Positions 35,547 to 43,619 of a DNA stretch of 64,000 bases are shown in pieces. The notes under the pieces are model-generated. The model was given only the letters and a program-made list of their open reading frames with translations, was not told the DNA's origin and searched no databases. Within the stretch, counting starts at the first letter, position 1. Each line of letters starts with the position of its first letter. The DNA comes from Verrucomicrobiota bacterium (lineage in GTDB: Bacteria > Verrucomicrobiota > Verrucomicrobiia > Verrucomicrobiales > Akkermansiaceae). Position numbers and translations under genes: made by a program. The DNA lies in the NCBI GenBank assembly GCA_026397725.1, contig JAPLUI010000323.1, positions 55,164 through 119,163 on the forward strand, read 5' to 3'.

Positions 35547-37370
35547 ATGCTCCATACCCTCCCCACCTTTCTCCACTCCCCCACCCGCTATTTGTTGTTC
35601 ACCGGCAAGGGTGGCGTGGGCAAAACCTCGCTCGCCTGTGCCACCGCCTTGCAACTCGCCGAGGCCGGCCAACGGGTGTTGCTGGTCAGCACCGACCCGG
35701 CTTCCAATCTGGACGAAGTGCTGGGGACGGGCCTAACGAACTTGCCGGCGTCCGTCGTCGGCGTGCCGGGCCTTGAGGCGATGAACATCGACCCGGTCGA
35801 GGCTGCCGCCGCTTATCGCGAACGCCTGATCGGTCCGCTGCGCGGACTGCTGCCGGAGGCGGCCTTGCGCAACATGGAGGAACAGCTTGCAGGCTCCTGC
35901 ACGGTGGAAATCGCCGCCTTCGATGAGTTCACGGCTTTGCTCGGAAATCCGGAGGCGGCGAAGCACTACGACCATGTCGTTTTTGATACCGCCCCGACCG
36001 GCCACACGCTGCGGCTCATGAGTCTGGCCAAGGCCTGGGACCAGTTCCTCGACACCAACACCAGCGGCTCGTCTTGTCTGGGACCACTCGCAGGACTGGA
36101 TCAACAACGCGCCATTTATGCATCCACCGTCAACACGCTGGCCGATGCCACCGCGACGACGCTGGTGCTGGTGAGCCGCCCCCAATCCGCCGCGCTCCAT
36201 GAAGCGGAGCGCACCTCGGGCGAGTTGCGGGCGCTGGGTGTCGGCAATCAGTGCCTGGTCATCAACGGGGTCTTTGAAACCGAGTGCCCGGAAGACGTCA
36301 CGGCTCTCGCGCTGCAGCGCCGTGGTATGGCGGCCATTGAGGCTGCCGACGCCTTCATCAGCAGCCTGCCGACTTCCATCGTGCCACTGCGGCCGGTGAA
36401 TATCCTCGGTGTCCATGGCCTTAGGTTGTTGTTGGCAAGCGAATCTTCCGCCATTGCGACACCCCTGCATGACGGCTGGACCCCGCCGGAAATGGAAGGT
36501 CTGGAGGATCTGGTCGCCGACCTCGAAGGGCAGGGCAACGGTGTCATCATGACGATGGGCAAGGGCGGCGTGGGCAAGACCACTGTTGCCGCTGCCATCG
36601 CCGTGATGCTGGCGAGGCGGGGTCATGCCGTCCATCTCAGCACCACCGATCCAGCCGCGCATGTGGCCCAGACCCTGGCGGGTCAGGTGACCGGGCTCAC
36701 GCTCGGCAAGATCGACCCCGCTGCGGAAACCGCAGCCTATCAAAAGGAAGTCATGACGGCGCAAGGAGCCGCATTGGATGCGGCCGGCCGTTCCTTGCTA
36801 GAAGAAGACCTGCGCTCCCCATGCACCGAGGAGATTGCCGTGTTCCGTGCCTTTGCCCGCGAGGTGGGTCACGGGATGAACCGTTTCGTGGTGCTCGATA
36901 CCGCTCCCACCGGCCACACGCTGTTGCTGCTGGATGCCAGCTATGCCTATCAGCGCGAGTTGGAACGGCAGGCCCGCAGCACCCAGCCGGAAGAGGTTTT
37001 GAAACTGCTGGAACGGCTGCGCGATCCCGCGTTCACCCGCATTTTGTTAGTCACGCTGCCGGAAGCCACGCCAGTGCATGAGGCTGCCGCTTTGCAGGAC
37101 GACCTGCGCCGGGCACACATCGAGCCGTTTGCGTGGGTGATCAATCAAAGCCTGCTCCACAGCGGTTCCTGTGATCCGCTGTTGCAAGGCCGCGAAGAAT
37201 CCGAGCACCGCTACCTGAGCGAGGTGGTGGCCAAGCACGCCACCCGCACCGCCTGGCTGCCCTGGCAGCCGGAGGAACCCACCGGCCCGGAGGCACTGGC
37301 GCGGTTGGCGGCCTCCAACCTCAAATCCCACCCCATCACGACCCCCTATGTTTACCCTACCAAGCCATGA
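35547..37370 (+). CDS. arsA: ArsA arsenite-stimulated ATPase
   Basis: A 607-residue double ATPase. Two P-loops, GKGGVGKTS (about 20-28) and GKGGVGKTT (about 338-346), each sit at the start of an ArsA half; DTAPTGHTLRL and DTAPTGHTLLL are the switch regions. The cysteines expected for As(III) binding appear in GSCTVEI, SSCLGPL and SPCTEEI. It receives arsenite from ArsD and powers efflux, here probably through Acr3. Its stop overlaps the acr3 start by 4 bases. Length is normal for full ArsA. Confidence 0.96.
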   Translation: MLHTLPTFLHSPTRYLLFTGKGGVGKTSLACATALQLAEAGQRVLLVSTDPASNLDEVLGTGLTNLPASVVGVPGLEAMNIDPVEAAAAYRERLIGPLRGLLPEAALRNMEEQLAGSCTVEIAAFDEFTALLGNPEAAKHYDHVVFDTAPTGHTLRLMSLAKAWDQFLDTNTSGSSCLGPLAGLDQQRAIYASTVNTLADATATTLVLVSRPQSAALHEAERTSGELRALGVGNQCLVINGVFETECPEDVTALALQRRGMAAIEAADAFISSLPTSIVPLRPVNILGVHGLRLLLASESSAIATPLHDGWTPPEMEGLEDLVADLEGQGNGVIMTMGKGGVGKTTVAAAIAVMLARRGHAVHLSTTDPAAHVAQTLAGQVTGLTLGKIDPAAETAAYQKEVMTAQGAALDAAGRSLLEEDLRSPCTEEIAVFRAFAREVGHGMNRFVVLDTAPTGHTLLLLDASYAYQRELERQARSTQPEEVLKLLERLRDPAFTRILLVTLPEATPVHEAAALQDDLRRAHIEPFAWVINQSLLHSGSCDPLLQGREESEHRYLSEVVAKHATRTAWLPWQPEEPTGPEALARLAASNLKSHPITTPYVYPTKP

Positions 37371-38464
37371 ATGTGATACCTAACAATCCGACGACCCCAC
37401 CACCCGCAGCCCCCAAGCGCCTGAACTTTTTCGAGCGTTATCTATCGCTATGGGTTCTCGCTTGCATGCTCGTCGGCGTGGCGCTGGGCCAACTGCTGCC
37501 CGGCGTCGTCGCCGGCCTTAGCAAGCTGGAATTCGGCCAGGGTTCGCAAGTCAACATCCCCATCGCGGTCCTCATCTGGCTGATGATTTTCCCGATGATG
37601 CTGAAGGTCGATTTCGGCTCGTTAGGCGGCATCGCGAAGAAGCCCAAGGGGCTCTTCATCACCCTGTTCGTGAACTGGCTGGTCAAACCCTTCAGCATGG
37701 CATTCCTCGCCTGGGTCTTCCTGCAACATGTCTTCGCCCCGTGGATCGAGCCGGAGATGGCCAGGAACTACACCGCCGGTCTCATCATCCTGGCCGCCGC
37801 GCCCTGCACCGCCATGGTGTTCGTGTGGAGTTATCTAACCGACGGCGACCCGGCCTACACGTTGGTCCAGGTGGCGGTCAACGACCTCATCATGCTGGTG
37901 GCCTTCGCGCCCATCGTGATGTTTCTGTGCGGGGTGGCCGACGTGATCGTGCCGTCCAAGGTGCTCATCACCTCGGTGGTGGTGTTCATCGTCATTCCGC
38001 TGGCGGCGGGCTTTCTCACCCGCAAGGGCCTGTTGAAATCCCATGGTACCGAGTGGTTCGAGCAATCCTTCCTGCCGCGCTTCCAACCGGTGACTGTCGT
38101 GGCGCTATTGGCGACGCTGGTGTTGATCTTCGCCTTCCAGGCGGAGAATCTGACAAGCAAATGGGTTGCGGTGATTTTGTTAGCCATTCCCATCATGGTG
38201 CAGGTCTATTGCAACTCCAGCCTGACCTATCTGTTGATGCGGTGGTTCAAGGTGCCCCACAACGTCGCCTCGCCCGGTGCGCTCATCGGTGCCAGCAACT
38301 TCTTCGAGCTGGCGGTGGCCGTGGCCATCACCCTCTTCGGACCCAGCTCGGGCGCGGCCCTGGCCTGCGTCGTGGGCGTGCTGGTCGAAGTGCCGGTGAT
38401 GCTCTCTGTCTGCCGCATCTGCAATGCCTCGCGGGGGTGGTATCAGCGGGGTTTGAGCGCATGA
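37367..38464 (+). CDS. acr3: Acr3-type arsenite efflux permease
   Basis: A 365-residue inner-membrane permease with about ten helices. The conserved Acr3 cysteine lies in AAPCTAMVFVWSYL, and the second half keeps NFFELAVAVAITLFG. It exports As(III). The 4-base overlap with arsA (ATGA) suggests translational coupling and use of ArsA. Last gene of the arsenic operon; no clear T-rich terminator follows within 100 bases. Confidence 0.95.
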   Translation: MNVIPNNPTTPPPAAPKRLNFFERYLSLWVLACMLVGVALGQLLPGVVAGLSKLEFGQGSQVNIPIAVLIWLMIFPMMLKVDFGSLGGIAKKPKGLFITLFVNWLVKPFSMAFLAWVFLQHVFAPWIEPEMARNYTAGLIILAAAPCTAMVFVWSYLTDGDPAYTLVQVAVNDLIMLVAFAPIVMFLCGVADVIVPSKVLITSVVVFIVIPLAAGFLTRKGLLKSHGTEWFEQSFLPRFQPVTVVALLATLVLIFAFQAENLTSKWVAVILLAIPIMVQVYCNSSLTYLLMRWFKVPHNVASPGALIGASNFFELAVAVAITLFGPSSGAALACVVGVLVEVPVMLSVCRICNASRGWYQRGLSA

Positions 38465-38499
38465 CTTCAGAGCACGGCACCCAGGGCACAACACCTGCC

Positions 38500-38735
38500 A
38501 AGTGTCGTGTCCACATCTCTGCGGTGTTTCATTCACGCGGGACTTCGGCAAGTCCCGCTCCATGAAGCCTCAAGGAGCGTGGACATCCTGTCCACCCGCC
38601 AATGGCTCGCGAAAGAATCGCGCCGTCCGCGCATCTCCTTGCTCCACCCATTGTCCCACGACAGGAATGTCGTGGCTCCGGTAGGGCGCGGCGGCCGCGC
38701 CGCGCCCTGATTGCCCCTGAGGGCAGAGAGCAACG
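38500..38735. repeat. Palindromic repeat family R1, copy 1
   Basis: About 200 bases with local inverted pairs (GGGACTTCGGCAAGTCCC, CGACAGGAATGTCG). It is almost identical to 39465-39610, including CCTCAAGGAGCGTGGACAT and CCACCCGCCAATGGCTCG. No gene. Confidence 0.85.
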
Positions 38736-38925
38736 TGAAGGCGGCTGAAACGCCCTTCTCCTTCACCTATCAAGCTCCCGCCATTCTCCGAAATCGTCGC
38801 TGCCAAAACCCTGACAATTCTACAGGTGCTATCCGGCAACCCGATTACAAGGCCGCGCAGAACTACTGGAAGGTCTCAGCCAGTTCCGTATTGCGCTACG
38901 ACCGATCGGGTATTACAAGTTCGCC

Positions 38926-39162
38926 ATGCAAACGCTAGTCCTAAGGATTCCGGACAGCTTGGCCAGGGAAATGGAAGCCGAGGCGCGGGAATCCCATCTC
39001 ACGAAATCGGAAGTCGCCCGCCGGCGCTTGATCGCCGCGGGTTCTCAATGTCCGCGAGCCACCTCGGGCTTTGACCTCATTGCCGACCTGATCGGAACCG
39101 TGGAAGGAGGGCCCGCCGATATGAGCGCCCGCAAGAAACAGTACCTGAATGCCAGGCGATGA
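38926..39162 (+). CDS. RHH-type antitoxin
   Basis: A 78-residue protein beginning MQTLVLRIPDSLAREMEAEAR, a ribbon-helix-helix antitoxin of the kind paired with PIN toxins. The body (LTKSEVARRRLIAAG) is the helix part and the C-terminus is the toxin-binding tail. Its stop overlaps an ATG of a PIN-like remnant, so its toxin is broken. Confidence 0.75.
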   Translation: MQTLVLRIPDSLAREMEAEARESHLTKSEVARRRLIAAGSQCPRATSGFDLIADLIGTVEGGPADMSARKKQYLNARR

Positions 39163-39269
39163 GCGTCGCCGACGCCTGCCTGGTCCGCCTTACCGAAATA
39201 TCGCCCAATCCCCTCCTCCTCACCAGCACCTCGGGGGAAAAGCACGAAGCAATAAGCACGAAATTCTAA
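39159..39269 (+). pseudogene. PIN toxin remnant
   Basis: Reads MSVADACLVRLTEISPNPLL and stops after 36 codons. The VADACLVRL motif is from the second half of VapC-type PIN domains. The first half, with the catalytic LVDTG part, and the end are missing. It starts by a 4-base overlap with the antitoxin. Confidence 0.65.
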
Positions 39270-39464
39270 ACCATCCAGCGTGCCGTTGGCGGGAAAAGGT
39301 GCCAACTCATTTTCCGCCCGGATCAGGAACTCTGCCGTTGTCAGGCGCTCCGAAATGGTGGCTCCGAAGGCCCGCAATATGAAAGCGCGAGAACTCAAAG
39401 TTCCGCCTCTCAAGGAACGGCACTTGCCAAGTGCCGTGGCCGCCTCTCCGCAGCCATTCATTCA

Positions 39465-39615
39465 CGCGGGACTTCGGCAAGTCCCGCTCCGTGAAGCCTC
39501 AAGGAGCGTGGACATCTTGTCCACCCGCCAATGGCTCGTGAAAGAATCGCGCCGTCCGCGCAGTTCCTTTCTCCACCCATTGTCCCGCGACAGGAATGTC
39601 GCGGCTCAGGGCGTG
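39465..39615. repeat. Palindromic repeat family R1, copy 2
   Basis: Nearly identical to the copy at 38500-38735, with small changes on both arms of its inverted pairs (CGACAGGAATGTCG versus CGACAGGAATGTCGCGG). A weaker relative sits at 58965-59100. No gene. Confidence 0.85.
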
Positions 39616-39796
39616 GCGGCCTCGGCGCGCCCACTGGTCCGCCCGGATGGGCGGCGCAATGGCACGGAGCATGGCCAGCCAATGACATCTCACCCTCAGG
39701 GGGCAGCCTGGGTCGGCCGAGGCCGTCCGACCCTACCAGCCGCCGGATAAGCTGCGGTAGGGCGTGACGGCCTCGGCACGCCCACTGGTCCGCCAG

Positions 39797-40050
39797 CCGT
39801 TTGCCATCGATCACAGGGCCCTGAAGTTCCTGCTCGGCGGCGGGTCGTCCCCGGCCACGCGCATGGACCTGCTGGTGGACGGCAAGGTGGTGCGGACCGC
39901 CTCGGGCGAGGATATCTCGGGCGTGACCGAACCCGTGTGGGACGTGGCCGAATTCAAGGGTCGGCAAGGCCTGCTCCAGATCGTGGATGCCTCGTCCGAC
40001 GCCTGGGGGCATCTTGTGGTGGATCGGATCATGCTGAGTGATGCCCTCAC
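39797..40050 (+). pseudogene. Remnant of the N-terminal module of a GH32-type protein
   Basis: Encodes FAIDHRALKFLLGGGSSP, LLVDGKVVRTASGED and LQIVDASSDAWGHLVVDRI. This module normally precedes the catalytic domain of verrucomicrobial GH32 proteins. It has no start, signal or catalytic part, and repeat family R2 follows it. It is part of the scattered GH32 debris. Confidence 0.65.
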
Positions 40051-40129
40051 CTCCGCCCCATGGGTGGAAGATCCCAAGGATTTTCTCACCCTCCGACCGG
40101 TGCAGCAAACCGCCGGCAGTCCCTGGCCG

Positions 40130-40322
40130 GACAACTGCACACTTCCTGAGCTGGACCTTGAATTGACAAGGAATTGGCAATGCATCCCGGAACATGACTT
40201 GGCACCTTCCGGGGGGCGCCGGGACTTAGCCACAGCGGTGTGGCCAAACCGGGAGAGCTGCGGCTACACCATTCTTCACGCCGAAGAATTCAACATTCAA
40301 CATTCAACTTCCAACATTCAAT
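40130..40322. repeat. Repeat family R2, copy 1
   Basis: About 120 bases (CACTTCCTGAGCTGGACC ... GGACTTAGCCACAGCGG) recur at 49445-49550 almost unchanged. The block ends with a TTCAACATTCAAC tandem tract (40288-40322). At 49.5 kb the same block is interrupted by a hairpin insertion. Confidence 0.85.
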
Positions 40323-40429
40323 GATCAAGAAAGAGCAAGAGATGACACCGCATCGGCACTTCCACCACCCGAAAACCCATGCGCGGATGATTCACGAATT
40401 CGTCTGAAACGCCAGCAAGTGCCAACTCC

Positions 40430-40584
40430 TTTTCCGCCGGGATCAGCAACTGTGCGACGGCTTGGTCGCCTGCGAGTTGGACCAACAGCGCGAGCGGAAG
40501 TATCAGGAGCGCGCTGAGATCAAACGCCGCAACCGGGAACCCATCCGCGAGGGGCGCAAGCTCTACGAGAACCGCCACAACTGA
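40430..40584 (+). pseudogene. Short charged coding-like fragment
   Basis: A frame reads LCDGLVACELDQQRERKYQE and RAEIKRRNREPIREGRKLYE to a TGA at 40584, a charged helical C-terminus. No start is visible. The preceding bases resemble 39296-39340, so both may be pieces of one repeated gene. Family unknown. Confidence 0.3.
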
Positions 40585-40725
40585 CACTGGTGCCGGTGTT
40601 CTTGTGTCATATTGTTGTTGCCATCGAAGAGAGAAGGGCCGACCATTCTCGCAACGGCATCACAACGACCGCATGGTGCGGCCGCCGGAGAAGATGCCGC
40701 AAGCAGCACAAAGGAAGGAATAGCA

Positions 40726-41055
40726 ATGATTCACACAGGGATTAAAGTAGGAACCATCCTGGCCGCCACCGCGGCGATCATGGCACTGCCGGCAATGGCC
40801 GATGTGAAAGTCGTCGGCACGGAGTCCGGCGGCTCGCCGATGAAGATCATGACCGACTTCGGCAAGGTGGTGGACGCGGCCAACATCGGCGGCAGGACCC
40901 TGAAGTGCGATGGTGTGAGTCTTGTCGGCCGGACCGTGCCGGAGAATACCACGGCCAGCCAGAACCTCGAGACGACTCCATTCAAAGTGACGCTCAGCAC
41001 GCAGTCCGGCAATCTCGCCTCCGTCGTCCTGAGCGGGGAGGATGCCTTGTTATGA
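40726..41055 (+). CDS. Small secreted protein, unknown
   Basis: A 109-residue protein with a signal peptide (TILAATAAIMALPAMADV) and a beta-rich mature part. The ATG at 40726 follows a good ribosome site (AAGGAAGG). Its stop overlaps the start of the GH116-like gene by 4 bases, so the two are coupled. It may be the shortened remainder of a larger secreted enzyme, because the mature part resembles an isolated C-terminal domain. I do not recognise the family. Confidence 0.65.
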   Translation: MIHTGIKVGTILAATAAIMALPAMADVKVVGTESGGSPMKIMTDFGKVVDAANIGGRTLKCDGVSLVGRTVPENTTASQNLETTPFKVTLSTQSGNLASVVLSGEDALL

Positions 41056-43619
41056 ATAGTTATATCATGCGTATTCTATTTGTGACCATGGTCCTGGCGG
41101 CGACGCCAAGGTTGCCGGCCGCTGGCAGTTTGGCCCCACCCATCAAACCATTGCCATACACAGCGGAGCAATTGCTCTCGCCACAGGTGCGCGACAAGTA
41201 TGAAGGCGTTCATCTGGACCAGGTGCGCTTCCCTCTCGGCGGGATTGGGTCGGGCTGCATTTCGCTCAACGGCCGCGGCGCGCTGGTGGATTGGTCGATT
41301 TTCGGAAATCCGAATTGCGGCTACCGCCCGGAATTTTCCTTTCTCGGGTTGTGGGCGAAGGCGGGGGATGACGAAGCGTCATTCCGGGTGCTTGAAGGCG
41401 ATCCGGCGGTTCCATACGGATGGGGGAATGAGAACTGGGGGACAGGTCCGCTTGCCATAGCGGGGCTGCCGCATATGAGTTCCGCGGTTTTCGTTGGCCG
41501 CTTTCCTTTTGCCAAGGTGATGTTGAAGGATCCGGGCATGCCGCTGGAGGCGACCATCGAGGGCTGGAGCCCGTTCATTCCCGGCAACGACCGCGAATCC
41601 TCGCTGCCCGTGGCCGGTCTCACCATCACCCTCAAGAACGTCTCCGGCATGACCGTGACCGGGACCTTGGGATACAACCTCAAGAATCTTGCCAACGAAG
41701 GCAATGAGGATGGAACGCGCACCGAATTGCTCCGACGCGATGGATTTGACCTGCTGTTGATGCGCCGGGAGAATGGCGCCCGGAACGGCAGTCTGGCCGT
41801 CGCCTCGCCGTGCCGGATCACCACCTGGCAGACACGATGGGCGCCTTCAACAGGTTTTCCCACCGGTGGCTTCCAACATTTTGCCGAGACCTTCGGTGCC
41901 AGCGGTCGGTATGACTGTGCCTCCACGGTCGCGGAAATCGAGCAGGGTCGAAATGGAGCGGTGAACTCTAACGAATCGTGGGCGGGTGGGGTGGGATCCG
42001 TGGGTTGGGAATTCACGCTCAAGCCCGGCGACAGCACCAACATACCGTTAGTGATCAGTTGGTGTTTCCCCGAACGCAAGGATGTGCCCGGCGTGCGCAA
42101 CTATTATTCCACCCAATGGCCGGACGCCGCCGCAGCGGCGGAGTATCTGATGGCAAACCGCGATCGTTTGGAGAGTCAGACGCGGCTGTTCCAACAGACG
42201 TTCTTCGCCTCGACCCTGCCGGGAGTCATCCTGGAGTCGATCTCCAGCCAGTTGGCCATCCTGCGTTCGCCGACGGTGTTCCGCGAAGCCAACGGGACCA
42301 TGCATGGTTGGGAAGGTTGCTGGGCTAACAGCGGGTCGTGCGAAGGTACGGTGGACCAGGTCTGGCATTACGTCCAGTCGATCGCTTATCTTTTTCCGGC
42401 CCTCGAACGCGGCATGCGGGAGTTCGACTATGCCACGCGGATCAAGCCGGACGGCGGCATGGCAACCCGTGTCTGGCCAACCCGCGTTGTTGATGGCGAC
42501 ACGGCCTTCGACGGCCACTTCGGCACCCTCCTGCGCACCTGTCGCGAATGGCAGCTATCCGGCGATACCGAGTGGCTGCGGAAACTGTGGCCGGGAATCA
42601 AAAAAGCCATCGAGTTTCCCTGGCAACATTGGGATGTCAACCGCGACGGTTTGTTAGATATCAACTCCAGTTGGCGCTGCACGCTCGACCAGCATCTGCG
42701 AGGCTATGAGAGTTTCGGCAACAGCATGTACATGGCCGGCATGCTCGCCGGCGAGAAAATGGCACGGGCCGCGGGCGACACGGCGCTGGCTGACGAATGC
42801 CGCCGCGTCTTCGAGGCTGGCCGCAAGAAGACTGACGAACTGTGTTGGAATGGCGAGTATTACCGGCAGATCTACGACGGCAAGGACACCCGCAGCACCT
42901 GGCTGAATGGTGTGATCAGCGAACAACTCATCGGCCAGTGGTGGTCGGATATGCTCGGACTGGGTGATATCTATCCGCCAGACCACATCCAAACCGCCAT
43001 CGCCTCGGTCTTCAAGTACAACTTCGTCCCGAATTGCCGGAAGATTCTCAACACGGGCTACATCTTGGCGATGAATGACGATGCCGGGCTGGTGATTTGC
43101 TCCTGGCCCAAGGGCGGACGCCCGGCCCAGGCGCTGTTCTACGCCGACACGATCGAAGTCGGCTACGAGGATCAGGTGGCCGCCAATCTCATCAATCATG
43201 GCCACCTGCTGGAAGGTCTGGCGGTGATGAAGGCGATCCGCGATCGTTTCGACGGGCGCAAACGCGATCCGTACAACCAGATCCAGTGCGGTGGCTATTA
43301 CATCCGATCGATGGCCAACTACAGCTTGCTGCTTGCTCTAACCGGTTTTCGCTACTCGGCCGTGGACCGTTGCCTCTGGCTCGACCCCAAGCTGGACCGC
43401 GACGACCTCAAGACATTTTTTTCGACCGATGGTGCCTGGGGCACGTTGACCTTAAAGAAAGCCGGGCCGGGGCATCGCCTGACGATTGATGTTGCCGCCG
43501 GGGAACTGCCTTTGCGGCAGGTCGTGCTCTTCGGGGACCGGGTCAAACAGGTGGACGTGACGGTCAAGGCCGGTACCCCGTTAGAATTGCGCGTAAACAA
43601 CACAACTGACGATCTATGA
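41052..43619 (+). CDS. Secreted GH116-type glycoside hydrolase
   Basis: An 855-residue exported enzyme of the GBA2/GH116 family (beta-glucosidase, beta-xylosidase or glucosylceramidase-like). After a signal peptide (MRILFVTMVLAATPRLPAAG) comes the N-terminal beta domain (FPLGGIGSGCISLNGRG) and then the catalytic alpha/alpha barrel (GMATRVWPTRVVDGDTAFDG, WLNGVISEQLIGQWWSDMLG). The start at 41052 was set by the signal and the ATGA overlap with the previous gene. It ends with a 4-base overlap to the next one. The substrate is not predictable here. Confidence 0.88.
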   Translation: MNSYIMRILFVTMVLAATPRLPAAGSLAPPIKPLPYTAEQLLSPQVRDKYEGVHLDQVRFPLGGIGSGCISLNGRGALVDWSIFGNPNCGYRPEFSFLGLWAKAGDDEASFRVLEGDPAVPYGWGNENWGTGPLAIAGLPHMSSAVFVGRFPFAKVMLKDPGMPLEATIEGWSPFIPGNDRESSLPVAGLTITLKNVSGMTVTGTLGYNLKNLANEGNEDGTRTELLRRDGFDLLLMRRENGARNGSLAVASPCRITTWQTRWAPSTGFPTGGFQHFAETFGASGRYDCASTVAEIEQGRNGAVNSNESWAGGVGSVGWEFTLKPGDSTNIPLVISWCFPERKDVPGVRNYYSTQWPDAAAAAEYLMANRDRLESQTRLFQQTFFASTLPGVILESISSQLAILRSPTVFREANGTMHGWEGCWANSGSCEGTVDQVWHYVQSIAYLFPALERGMREFDYATRIKPDGGMATRVWPTRVVDGDTAFDGHFGTLLRTCREWQLSGDTEWLRKLWPGIKKAIEFPWQHWDVNRDGLLDINSSWRCTLDQHLRGYESFGNSMYMAGMLAGEKMARAAGDTALADECRRVFEAGRKKTDELCWNGEYYRQIYDGKDTRSTWLNGVISEQLIGQWWSDMLGLGDIYPPDHIQTAIASVFKYNFVPNCRKILNTGYILAMNDDAGLVICSWPKGGRPAQALFYADTIEVGYEDQVAANLINHGHLLEGLAVMKAIRDRFDGRKRDPYNQIQCGGYYIRSMANYSLLLALTGFRYSAVDRCLWLDPKLDRDDLKTFFSTDGAWGTLTLKKAGPGHRLTIDVAAGELPLRQVVLFGDRVKQVDVTVKAGTPLELRVNNTTDDL

